A DNA stretch of 12,073 bases from an uncultured Pedobacter sp. Lineage in GTDB: Bacteria; Bacteroidota; Bacteroidia; Sphingobacteriales; Sphingobacteriaceae. Position numbers and translations under genes: made by a program. Of the stretch, positions 1 to 6,372 are shown in pieces. The stretch covers positions 1-12,073 of the forward strand of contig NZ_CAMLHF010000171.1 in NCBI RefSeq assembly GCF_946479715.1. The letters are read 5' to 3'. Under the pieces are notes generated by a model. The model searched no databases. It was not told the DNA's origin and was given only the letters and a program-made list of their open reading frames with translations. Every line of letters starts with the position of its first letter. The stretch's first letter is position 1.

Positions 1-109
1 AGGTAATCTGACCGGGTTCTGCATAACTCGCCTTAACTAGCCCTTTGGCTAAAGAGACGCCAATATTTCCGCTTCCTAAAATGGCAATACTGCCTTTAAA
101 CTGGTTCAT
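1..109 (-). CDS. proC: Pyrroline-5-carboxylate reductase, N-terminal fragment (partial, runs off window)
   Basis: Reading leftward from an ATG at 109, the first 36 codons begin MNQFKGSIAILGSGNIG and continue VSLAKGLVKASYAEPGQIT. The stretch ILGSGNIGVSLAKGL is a Rossmann dinucleotide-binding loop (GxGNIG) at the extreme N-terminus, as in ProC, which reduces pyrroline-5-carboxylate to proline in the cytoplasm with NAD(P)H. Only about an eighth of the usual 260-270 residues is visible, so the catalytic C-terminal domain cannot be checked. The ATG lies two bases after the argB stop codon, so the gene is almost certainly the next cistron of the arginine operon and ties proline synthesis to it. Other short Rossmann proteins are possible, but the exact motif and the context favour ProC. 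Confidence 0.82.
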   Translation of the reverse strand, partial: MNQFKGSIAILGSGNIGVSLAKGLVKASYAEPGQIT

Positions 110-111
110 AA

Positions 112-900
112 TTATCTGATTAATCGGGTTCCGAAATTCTGTTGATCTATTTGTGGCAATTCATCTGCTTTGCCAATATACACTGCATTAACTCCACTTT
201 TTATTGCCTCAAAAGCATTGTGCAATTTAGGGATCATTCCTCCCGAAACTATACCTTCATTTTTCAGGGTTTCAAATTCATCCATTCTAATCACGGGGAC
301 TAAAGATTGATCATCATCAATATCCCTCATTACTCCGCGCTTTTCGAAACAGTAAATTAAGGAGGTGTCATAAAGTGACGACATGGCCACAGCAACCGCA
401 GATGCAATGGTATCTGCATTAGTATTTAGCAATTGCGACGCACCATCGTGGGTTATCGCACACAATACCGGGACCAGTCCGGCCTTTAACAGGCTATCTA
501 AAGTATCAGAAGAAACTGACGCCTCATCAAGATCTCCAACAAAGCCATAATCAATATCCTTTATAGGTCTTTTAACCGCCTTTATTATATTTCCATCTGC
601 CCCTGTTAAGCCAATAGCATTACTGCCTTTGGCCTGTAACTGAGCAACCATATTCTTATTAATCAATCCGGCATAAACCATAGTAACTATCCGCAGCGTT
701 TCAATATCAGTTATCCGCCTTCCTTCTACCATTTTGGCTTCTACCCCTAATGATACTCCCAGTTCAGTTGCAATTTTACCGCCTCCGTGAATTAAAATCT
801 TATCGCCGGGAAGCGCTGTAAAATCGAGTAAAAACTGATGCAGTTTCTCTGAATTATCAATAACATTTCCGCCAATTTTAATTACACTGAGTTTCTTCAT
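112..900 (-). CDS. argB: Acetylglutamate (or succinylglutamate) kinase
   Basis: The 262-residue product is an amino acid kinase family protein that phosphorylates the gamma-carboxyl of N-acylglutamate, the second step of arginine synthesis. Visible features are the N-terminal KIGGN (Lys8, Gly10-Gly11), the glycine loop HGGGK at 38-42, the substrate segment VEGRRITD around 58-65, NTNADTIA at 159-166 with Asp163, and GGMIPK with Lys225. Lys8, Asp163 and Lys225 align with the catalytic Lys8, Asp162 and Lys217 of the E. coli enzyme. The length is close to the E. coli dimeric type. There is no N-terminal extension of the kind that forms the kinked helix of arginine-inhibited hexameric kinases, so this enzyme is probably not feedback-inhibited (inference). 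It starts 15 bases after the argF' stop, and proC follows after two bases. Whether it prefers acetyl- or succinylglutamate cannot be read here; the transcarbamylase next door suggests succinyl. Confidence 0.95.
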   Translation of the reverse strand: MKKLSVIKIGGNVIDNSEKLHQFLLDFTALPGDKILIHGGGKIATELGVSLGVEAKMVEGRRITDIETLRIVTMVYAGLINKNMVAQLQAKGSNAIGLTGADGNIIKAVKRPIKDIDYGFVGDLDEASVSSDTLDSLLKAGLVPVLCAITHDGASQLLNTNADTIASAVAVAMSSLYDTSLIYCFEKRGVMRDIDDDQSLVPVIRMDEFETLKNEGIVSGGMIPKLHNAFEAIKSGVNAVYIGKADELPQIDQQNFGTRLIR

Positions 901-915
901 ATGGTTACCAGATTA

Positions 916-1878
916 TTATAATTTTTCTAACATTTGTTTCAGTACTGCCTGTGCTGCCCATAAACGATTACCTGCTTCATGGATCACTAATGAATTAGGG
1001 CCATCCAATATTTCAGAAGACAGTTCAAGGTCTCTACGAACAGGAAGGCAATGCATTACCTTTGCATTATTTGTTCCTACTAATTTATCATTATTCAGCA
1101 TCCATCCTTCCGGATAAGTAAGCACTTTGCCGTATTCCTTAAAGCTAGACCAATTTTTAACATAGATATAATCCGCGCCCTTTAATGCCTCGTCTAAGTT
1201 ATGCGTAATGGTTGCCCCGGGAGTAAAATCTTCGCTTAATTCATACCCTTTTGGCTGAGCAATAGTGAAATCAAGCATTCCAGCACTTTGAGCCTTACAC
1301 ATCCATTCTGCAAATGAATTAGGAACAGCCTGAGGCAATGCCTTGATGTGAGGTGCCCATGCCAATACCACTTTTGGTTTAGCAGCACCACTCCAGGTTT
1401 CTTTGATGGTAACAAGATCTGCCAAACTTTGCAGCGGGTGACGCGTTGCACTTTCTAAACTGACTACAGGAACATTACAATATTTAATGAACTTATTAAA
1501 AAAGTCCTCATTATAATCTTCATCTCTGTTTATCAGTTTAGGAAAAGAACGCAAGCCTAAAATATCGCAATATTGCCCCATTACAGCAGCGGCCTCACGA
1601 ATATGTTCAACAGTAGTTCCGTTCATTACCACACCATCTTGTGTTTCTAATGCCCAGCCCTCTTTATCCATATTCATGACCATCACATTCATTCCAAGGT
1701 TTAGCGCTGCCTTTTGAGTACTTAAGCGTGTGCGCAAACTTGGGTTTAGAAAAACCAGACCAAGTGTCTTGTTCTTTCCTAAATGCTGATGCGCATAAGG
1801 GCTTTCCTTTAGTGCCAATGCGTCTTTAACCAACTGGCCGATGTCTTGTACATCATTTACTGAGGTGAATTGGTTCAT
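916..1878 (-). CDS. argF': N-succinyl-L-ornithine (or N-acetyl-L-ornithine) carbamoyltransferase
   Basis: This 320-residue transcarbamylase moves the carbamoyl group of carbamoyl phosphate onto an N-acylated ornithine. The phosphate-binding loop SLRTRLS is at 47-53, RHPLQS at 146-151 and HCLPVRR at 276-282. It resembles the Bacteroides ArgF' group rather than ordinary ornithine carbamoyltransferase: NKTL, STQKAALNLGMNV, CDI-G-RSF and AVPNSFAEWM are all present. The residue at position 90 (GTTVEH) is Val. In B. fragilis succinylornithine carbamoyltransferase this residue is Pro90, and in the Xanthomonas acetylornithine enzyme it is Glu92. As I recall, replacing that Glu with Pro, Ser or Val switches the preference to succinylornithine. 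I therefore infer a succinyl substrate. The ATG overlaps the argD stop as ATGA (1875-1878), which suggests translational coupling. Confidence 0.92.
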   Translation of the reverse strand: MNQFTSVNDVQDIGQLVKDALALKESPYAHQHLGKNKTLGLVFLNPSLRTRLSTQKAALNLGMNVMVMNMDKEGWALETQDGVVMNGTTVEHIREAAAVMGQYCDILGLRSFPKLINRDEDYNEDFFNKFIKYCNVPVVSLESATRHPLQSLADLVTIKETWSGAAKPKVVLAWAPHIKALPQAVPNSFAEWMCKAQSAGMLDFTIAQPKGYELSEDFTPGATITHNLDEALKGADYIYVKNWSSFKEYGKVLTYPEGWMLNNDKLVGTNNAKVMHCLPVRRDLELSSEILDGPNSLVIHEAGNRLWAAQAVLKQMLEKL

Positions 1879-3008
1879 CCTTTTAAAGCAATTTTAAATT
1901 CTTTCAAAAATTGATCTGCCTGATCCTTAGTTAAATTTAATGCAGGTAAAAGTCTAATTACATTAGGCTTCGCTTCACCTGTAAATATTTTATGTTTAAA
2001 TAAAAGCTCTTTTTTTACATGCGAAAGGCTTTCAGGCAGGTCTATACCTATCATTAAGCCACGGCCACGTACTTCTTTTACTTCTTCAATCTTCTTTAAT
2101 TCATCAATCAGATAGCTTCCTATTGTTTCGGCGTTTTTCAATAAATCATCTTGTTCAATGATCTCAAGAACGGCCAAAGCAGCTGCACAGGCAAGGTGGT
2201 TGCCACCAAAAGTAGTACCCAGCATACCATGCCAAGGCTTAAACTTTGGTGCAATAGAAATTCCGGCTACAGGGAAACCGTTGCCCATTCCTTTTGCCAT
2301 TGTGTAAACATCGGCGTTAACACCTGCATAATCATGAGAATAGAACATTCCTGTTCTGCCATAACCACACTGAACACTATCTGCTATGTAAACCGAATTA
2401 TACTGATCACAAAGAGAACGGATCTTTTGTAAAAAGCTTACCGAAGCTTCTTTTATACCTCCAACACCTTGGATCCCTTCAATAATTACAGATGCAATAT
2501 CATTTCCAAATTCTGCAAATGCCTGCTCCAGGGCAGCTTCATCATTATGAGGAAGAAAAACAATATTATCGGTTTCATTTACTGGAGCAATAATTTTAGG
2601 GTTATCAGTAGCTGAAACAGCTAAAGATGTTCTGCCATGAAATGCGCCCTTGAAGGCAATTACCTTCTTTCTGCCATTGTAAAAAGACGCTAATTTTAAA
2701 GCATTTTCATTGGCTTCTGCCCCAGAATTACACAAAAACAGTTGATAGTCTGTTTTTCCGGAAACCTTTCCTAATTGTTCAGCTAGCTGCACTTGTAAAG
2801 GGATCTTAACAGAATTAGAATAGAAACCAACCTTATTAAGCTGGTCAGTTAAGCGTTGCACATAGTGTGGATGGGTGTGGCCTATCGAAATAACAGCATG
2901 ACCACCATAAAGGTCCAGATATTCTTGTCCTTCAGCATCCCAAACGGTACTGCCTTGTGCTTTTACTATTTCTATATTATTTAATGGATATACGTCGAAT
3001 AAGTTCAT
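1875..3008 (-). CDS. argD: N-acyl-ornithine aminotransferase (acetylornithine/succinylornithine)
   Basis: This 377-residue class-III PLP-dependent aminotransferase converts N-acylglutamate semialdehyde to N-acylornithine, using glutamate as amino donor. The fold markers are all present: DLYGGHAVISIGH near 32-44, the phosphate-binding NSGAEANENALK at 94-105, FHGRT at 123-127, the cofactor aspartate in IADSVQCGYGRTG (Asp210), the PLP lysine in MAKGMGNGFP (Lys239), and TTFGGN. Two family signatures differ from the usual form: DEVQ(T/S)G reads DSVQCG, and EPxQGEGG reads EGIQGVGG (from Glu178). These may be normal for the Bacteroidota branch or reflect the larger acyl group. The start ATG follows an A-rich stretch (AAAAAAAAATG), typical of Bacteroidota with no Shine-Dalgarno site. 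Upstream lies a palindromic repeat that separates it from argC; downstream it overlaps argF' by 4 bp. Confidence 0.94.
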   Translation of the reverse strand: MNLFDVYPLNNIEIVKAQGSTVWDAEGQEYLDLYGGHAVISIGHTHPHYVQRLTDQLNKVGFYSNSVKIPLQVQLAEQLGKVSGKTDYQLFLCNSGAEANENALKLASFYNGRKKVIAFKGAFHGRTSLAVSATDNPKIIAPVNETDNIVFLPHNDEAALEQAFAEFGNDIASVIIEGIQGVGGIKEASVSFLQKIRSLCDQYNSVYIADSVQCGYGRTGMFYSHDYAGVNADVYTMAKGMGNGFPVAGISIAPKFKPWHGMLGTTFGGNHLACAAALAVLEIIEQDDLLKNAETIGSYLIDELKKIEEVKEVRGRGLMIGIDLPESLSHVKKELLFKHKIFTGEAKPNVIRLLPALNLTKDQADQFLKEFKIALKG

Positions 3009-3031
3009 TTTTTTTTAGATTTTTTGCTCCG

Positions 3032-3144
3032 CGTCATCCTGAATTTATTTCAGGATCTCGAAGTAGCATGGGTTAAATGGATAAATGGAAATCCGAAATC
3101 CTGAAATAAATTTGCTTCGCAGCTTCTTCGAGGTCAGGATGACG
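3032..3144. repeat. Palindromic intergenic repeat between argC and argD
   Basis: This 113-bp stretch is built of paired inverted segments. CGTCATCCTGA (3032-3042) matches TCAGGATGACG (3134-3144). The 15-base arm AATTTATTTCAGGAT (3042-3056) matches ATCCTGAAATAAATT (3098-3112) perfectly. CTCGAAG (3057-3063) matches CTTCGAG (3126-3132). The left arm also folds on itself: ATCCTGAA and TTCAGGAT around a 5-base loop. The arms are not simply nested (order A B C B' C' A'), so several folds compete. The sequence resembles dispersed 'GTCATCCTGAATTTATTTCAGGATCT' elements that I recall from Pedobacter-like genomes; copy number cannot be seen here. It sits in the only sizeable gap of the arg operon (3009-3154), so it would be transcribed and could affect mRNA stability or dampen expression of argD and later genes. 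Confidence 0.8.
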
Positions 3145-3154
3145 AAACAACAAA

Positions 3155-4126
3155 TTAAAATGCAGCCGCCTTTAGCCGGAGTCCGGTTCCCTCTTCTAAT
3201 CCAAATATCAAATTCATATTTTGCACCGCCTGCCCACTTGCTCCTTTTAACAAATTATCTATTATACTTACAATAAAGAGCTTATTGCCATGTTTTTCTA
3301 CATGTACTAATCCTTTATTTGTATTTACTACTTGTTTTAAATCGATGTTTCTTTTACTTACATGAGTAAAAGGATGTGAAGCATAAAAATCTTCGTATAT
3401 ACGCTGTGCCTCCTCTGCAGTCAAATCACTTTCAAGATACATTGCTGCTAAAATACCTCTAGTAAAATCACCACGTTGCGGAATAAAATTTAAAACTTCA
3501 TTAAAGCCCGGCTCAAGTTGCTTTAAACTTTCGCCTATCTCATTAAGATGCTGATGTTCAAAGGCTTTATATACTGAAAGGTTGTTATTACGCCAGCTAA
3601 AATGAGAGGTTGAAGCCAAACTTTGTCCAGCTCCGGTTGATCCGGTTGTTGCATTGATATGCACTTCGTTTTTCAACAAACCTTTTGATGCCAGAGGCAA
3701 TAATCCCAACTGAATGCAAGTTGCAAAACAACCTGGGTTAGCAATAAAATTTGCCTTCTTTATTGCTTCACGGTTTAATTCCGGCAAGCCATAAACCCAT
3801 TTATTGCCAGCATTAACTTTCAATCTGAAATCCTGACTCAGGTCAATTATCTTAATGCTGCTGTCAATCACATTTGCAGCCAAAAATTTCTTCGCATCAC
3901 CATGTCCTACACAAAGAAACAACACATCAATCTCCGACGATAATTCACCTGTAAAACGCAGGTCAGTATCACCAAGTAAATCTGTATGCACATCAGAAAT
4001 CAGATTTCCGGCATTACTGTTACTATGTACAAATACGATATCAACAATTGGATGGTTCACAAGAATACGAAGCATTTCGCCTCCGGTATATCCTGCACCT
4101 CCAACTATTCCTGCTCTAATCTTCAT
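3155..4126 (-). CDS. argC: N-acetyl- (or N-succinyl-) gamma-glutamyl-phosphate reductase
   Basis: This 323-residue enzyme reduces N-acylglutamyl phosphate to the semialdehyde with NADPH, the third step of arginine synthesis. The N-terminal nucleotide loop GIVGGAGYTGGEMLRIL (6-22) is complete. The catalytic cysteine is Cys133 in NPGCFATC, the following TTGSTGAGQS segment is present, and the active-site histidine is in FEHQHLNE (His191/His193). YGLPELNRE (112-120) and IPQRGDFTRGI are also typical. The length fits the short type-1 family (about 310-345 residues). The start overlaps the end of argG by 11 bp (4116-4126), so the two are probably translated in a coupled way. After its stop codon comes the palindromic repeat before argD. 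Confidence 0.96.
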   Translation of the reverse strand: MKIRAGIVGGAGYTGGEMLRILVNHPIVDIVFVHSNSNAGNLISDVHTDLLGDTDLRFTGELSSEIDVLFLCVGHGDAKKFLAANVIDSSIKIIDLSQDFRLKVNAGNKWVYGLPELNREAIKKANFIANPGCFATCIQLGLLPLASKGLLKNEVHINATTGSTGAGQSLASTSHFSWRNNNLSVYKAFEHQHLNEIGESLKQLEPGFNEVLNFIPQRGDFTRGILAAMYLESDLTAEEAQRIYEDFYASHPFTHVSKRNIDLKQVVNTNKGLVHVEKHGNKLFIVSIIDNLLKGASGQAVQNMNLIFGLEEGTGLRLKAAAF

Positions 4127-5309
4127 GACTGTTTACTTTATGCCAGATCATTACCTGGTTACCAAAAATCTTTGAAAAACCTTTCACATCTTCGCCGCTC
4201 CATGCATTGTTCATTTCGCCATAGCTACCAAATTTATTGCTCATCAAATCATGTTCAGATTCAATACCAATAATATTGAAACGGTAAGGCAACAATTCAA
4301 CAAACACATTTCCGCTAACTGTTTTCTGTGTATCGGTTAAAAAAGCCTCAATGTTTCGCATAATAGGGTCATGGAACTGACCTTCATGTAACCAGTTACC
4401 ATAGAAAGATGACAGTTGCTCTTTCCACGAAAGCTGCCATTTTGTTAAAGTATGTTTTTCAAGCGTGTGGTGCGCTTTAATAATCACCATTGGAGCTGCA
4501 GCTTCAAAACCCACACGTCCTTTAATTCCTATAATTGTATCCCCAACATGGATATCTCTTCCAATACCATAAGGCTGGGCAATTGCCTGTAATTTCTGAA
4601 TTGCTCTAACCGGCTCAAAAGTTTCACCGTCAATAGCTACCAGTTCACCTTTTGTAAAGGTTAAGGTTAGCTTACGCGGTTCTGTTACAGAAACTTGAGT
4701 TGGCCATGCTTCTTCCGGCAACGTCTCATTAGAAGTTAATGTTTCTTTTCCTCCTACAGAAGTTCCCCATAAACCTTTATTGATAGAATATCTTGCTTTT
4801 TCAGCGCTATAATGAACACCGTGATTGCTTAAGTACTCTATTTCTGCTTCGCGTGATAGCTTTAAATCTCTGATCGGGGTGATGATCTCTACATTCGGGA
4901 TGATGATATTAAAGATCATATCAAAACGAACCTGGTCGTTCCCCGCGCCTGTACTTCCGTGAGCAACGTAATCAGCACCTATTTTCTTAACATAATTTGC
5001 AATTGCAGTAGCCTGACTTACACGTTCCGCACTTACTGACAAAGGATAAGTTGCATTTTTTAATACATTCCCGAAAACCAAATATTTAATACAGCTGTCA
5101 TAATAATTTGTCGTTTCATCAACCACAGCATGAGAAGCTACACCTAAAGCATAAGCACGTTTTTCTATTTCCTCTAATTCTTCATCAGAAAAACCACCAG
5201 TATTTACAATAACAGAATGCACTTCTAATCCGCGATCCTGGGCTAAATAAATACAGCAAAATGAGGTATCCAAACCTCCGCTAAACGCTAAAACAACTTT
5301 CTTCTTCAT
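4116..5309 (-). CDS. argG: Argininosuccinate synthase
   Basis: This 397-residue enzyme joins citrulline and aspartate with ATP to give argininosuccinate in the cytoplasm. The N-terminal PP-loop AFSGGLDTS (8-16) binds ATP. HGSTGAGNDQVRFD (117-130) is the variant of the usual ATGKGNDQVRF citrulline/aspartate-binding segment. RDLKLSREAEIEYL and YSINKGLWGTSVGGKE match the conserved ArgG core, and GIGRDIHVGDTIIGIKGRVGFEAA lies in the C-terminal domain. The length is normal. The start ATG is 11 bases after the stop of the upstream acyltransferase, and argC overlaps its 3' end. Producing this late-pathway enzyme from the second cistron, ahead of the early-step genes, places it close to the operon promoter. 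Confidence 0.97.
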   Translation of the reverse strand: MKKKVVLAFSGGLDTSFCCIYLAQDRGLEVHSVIVNTGGFSDEELEEIEKRAYALGVASHAVVDETTNYYDSCIKYLVFGNVLKNATYPLSVSAERVSQATAIANYVKKIGADYVAHGSTGAGNDQVRFDMIFNIIIPNVEIITPIRDLKLSREAEIEYLSNHGVHYSAEKARYSINKGLWGTSVGGKETLTSNETLPEEAWPTQVSVTEPRKLTLTFTKGELVAIDGETFEPVRAIQKLQAIAQPYGIGRDIHVGDTIIGIKGRVGFEAAAPMVIIKAHHTLEKHTLTKWQLSWKEQLSSFYGNWLHEGQFHDPIMRNIEAFLTDTQKTVSGNVFVELLPYRFNIIGIESEHDLMSNKFGSYGEMNNAWSGEDVKGFSKIFGNQVMIWHKVNSHED

Positions 5310-5320
5310 CTTTATAACAG

Positions 5321-6025
5321 CTATTTAAATAAAACGGTAAACATTAAAAACAGAGATTTTAAACCTCCTTTATTATCGGGTTTTGAACTAAGTACCAATC
5401 GTTGCTTAATACGCATAAAACGCTCATACAGCTTAGGCTTTTTGTGTAATTCCTCTGCGAATTTCTTAGCAACATCATGTTTTTGTTCCACAGGATCATA
5501 TAACATTGCAGTACACATGCAATTTTTGCGTTCCTTCATTTTTAGAATTTCGAAGTTCACACAACTTTGACAGCCTTTCCAAAATTCTTCATCCTGAGTA
5601 AGCTCTGAATAAGTTACAGGCTCATAACCAAGATCCGAATTGATTTTCATTACTGCCAATCCTGTAGTTAAACCAAAAATCTTTGCTTTAGGATATTTTT
5701 GTCTCGAAAGCGCAAAAATCTTCTCTTTAATAGCATGAGCAAGTCCTGCTTTTCTGTATTTAGGGCTAACTATTAAACCTGAATTGGCTACAAATTGTCC
5801 ATGTGTCCAGGTTTCTATATAGCAAAACCCAGCCCATGAGCCATCCTTATGGAAAGCAATTACAGACTTCCCGTCTAAAATTTTATTTGCTACGTACTCC
5901 GGAGAGCGTTTAGCGATACCTGTACCTCGAGCTTTTGCCGATTCTGCCATTTCTTCGCAAATTTCTTCTGCAAAGACACGATGTTCAGGAAGTGCAACTT
6001 GCACTATAAAATCGTTTATATTCAT
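5321..6025 (-). CDS. GNAT acyltransferase, first gene of arg operon; candidate N-acylglutamate synthase
   Basis: This 234-residue protein has a GNAT acyl-CoA transferase core. Strand beta4 and motif A read LIVSPKYRKAGLAHAIKEK (84-102), with the pyrophosphate-binding RKAGLA at 91-96. FGLTTGLAVMKINSDLGYEPV (117-137) is the usual beta5-alpha4 part. The C-terminal third is unusual: it contains a GCQSC pair (Cys152, Cys155) and an NCMC pair (Cys169, Cys171), which could bind a metal, followed by a basic helical tail (175-215). It lies directly upstream of argG (11-bp gap) and no other gene for acylating glutamate is in the cluster, so it probably makes N-acetyl- or N-succinylglutamate. I recall that genetic work in Bacteroidota assigned such cluster GNATs this role, but I cannot verify identity here. 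It lacks the amino acid kinase regulatory domain of E. coli ArgA. Confidence 0.82.
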   Translation of the reverse strand: MNINDFIVQVALPEHRVFAEEICEEMAESAKARGTGIAKRSPEYVANKILDGKSVIAFHKDGSWAGFCYIETWTHGQFVANSGLIVSPKYRKAGLAHAIKEKIFALSRQKYPKAKIFGLTTGLAVMKINSDLGYEPVTYSELTQDEEFWKGCQSCVNFEILKMKERKNCMCTAMLYDPVEQKHDVAKKFAEELHKKPKLYERFMRIKQRLVLSSKPDNKGGLKSLFLMFTVLFK

Positions 6026-6072
6026 TAATATGATAACGAAAAAAAATAAATGTTCTGATTAATTGTTTTTTG

Positions 6073-6115
6073 AGAGGCAATCCTCTGTGGAAATGCGTAG
6101 AGACATTACGCAGAG
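6073..6115 (-). promoter_or_regulatory. Competing stem-loops in the arg operon leader
   Basis: On the transcript (minus strand) two hairpins follow the leader ORF stop at 6122. Hairpin one pairs TGCGTA (6112-6107) with TACGCA (6099-6094) over a 7-base loop. Hairpin two pairs AGAGG (6086-6082 region) with CCTCT (6077-6073) over a 4-base loop. An alternative stem pairs CTCTG (6115-6111) with CAGAG (6087-6083); it shares bases with both hairpins, so the folds exclude each other. A U8 tract lies at 6046-6039 but about 25 bases after the last stem, so this is not a classic intrinsic terminator. The arrangement is compatible with attenuation, but the stems are short and it may be chance. Confidence 0.35.
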
Positions 6116-6121
6116 ATTTAC

Positions 6122-6256
6122 TCAAATCCGCGGCGTATAATTTTGCCGGTTAGTGGTTACAAAAAAAACGGGTCGCAAACGTTCAATAAACAAACTTCTG
6201 GAAGCAATATTTTTTGCTTCTACAATAGAAAGTTTATGGGTCGCGTGCTTAATCAT
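6122..6256 (-). CDS. Possible 44-residue leader peptide of the arg operon
   Basis: A short reading frame with ATG at 6256 and TGA at 6122 precedes the acyltransferase gene. Its product starts MIKHATHKLSIVEAKN and ends NRQNYTPRI. It has five arginines in 44 residues (Arg20, 26, 28, 37, 43), all in the second half, using AGA, CGT, CGA, CGG and CGG codons. The predicted promoter would start transcription roughly 30 bases before its ATG, and competing stem-loops begin 7 bases after its stop. A ribosome pausing at Arg43 would cover the first stem arm. This is the layout of an arginine attenuator. Against it: there is no run of adjacent Arg codons and no clear terminator. I do not recognise the peptide, and it could be a chance frame. 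Confidence 0.35.
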   Translation of the reverse strand: MIKHATHKLSIVEAKNIASRSLFIERLRPVFFVTTNRQNYTPRI

Positions 6257-6260
6257 TTTC

Positions 6261-6278
6261 TGTGTATAATAATTCTTT
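6261..6278. promoter_or_regulatory. Candidate ARG box (ArgR/AhrC operator)
   Basis: The 18-mer TGTGTATAATAATTCTTT agrees with the enterobacterial ARG box consensus TNTGAATWWWWATTCANW at 16 of 18 positions (9 of the 11 fixed bases and all W positions). It lies between the predicted -7 element (6294-6301) and the leader ORF start (6256), where a bound repressor would block transcription of the arg operon. The region is AT-rich, so part of the match is expected by chance, and the two half-sites are not well symmetric with each other. No argR gene is in the window. Confidence 0.33.
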
Positions 6279-6293
6279 GAATGAGTTGAGGCG

Positions 6294-6324
6294 CAAAGGT
6301 TTAAATAAATATCGAGTTGTGCAA
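6294..6324 (-). promoter_or_regulatory. Predicted sigma-A type promoter of the arg operon
   Basis: On the minus strand TTGC (6324-6321) is followed, after 19 bases, by AACCTTTG (6301-6294). This fits the Bacteroidota primary sigma pattern TTG-N19-21-TAnnTTTG with one mismatch in the -7 box. Transcription would begin near 6287 and run through the candidate ARG box, the leader ORF and then the acyltransferase gene. The whole gap 6026-6372 between the acyltransferase and the FAD oxidoreductase holds only these leader elements; I see no terminator for the oxidoreductase in it. Confidence 0.42.
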
Positions 6325-6372
6325 TACGTTTTTAATTTTTTTACATTTTTATAATGAAAATCTGCACTTAAT

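Noticed and set aside
3085..3276. 63-codon plus-strand frame starting in the palindromic repeat
   Set aside because: It runs from the repeat into antisense argC; its composition reflects the repeat and the opposite strand of argC.
3855..4273. Two overlapping plus-strand open frames of 95-106 codons
   Set aside because: They lie antisense to argC and argG, which are complete and recognisable.
6039..6086. Intrinsic terminator made of the AGAGG/CCTCT hairpin and the downstream U8 tract
   Set aside because: The U tract is about 25 bases after a 5-bp stem, too far for intrinsic termination; the bases directly after the stem are A-rich on the transcript.
6272..6282. Short dyad ATTCTTTGAAT as an operator
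   Set aside because: Only 4-bp arms with a 3-base centre in AT-rich DNA; the orientation of the half-sites is reversed relative to an ARG box.
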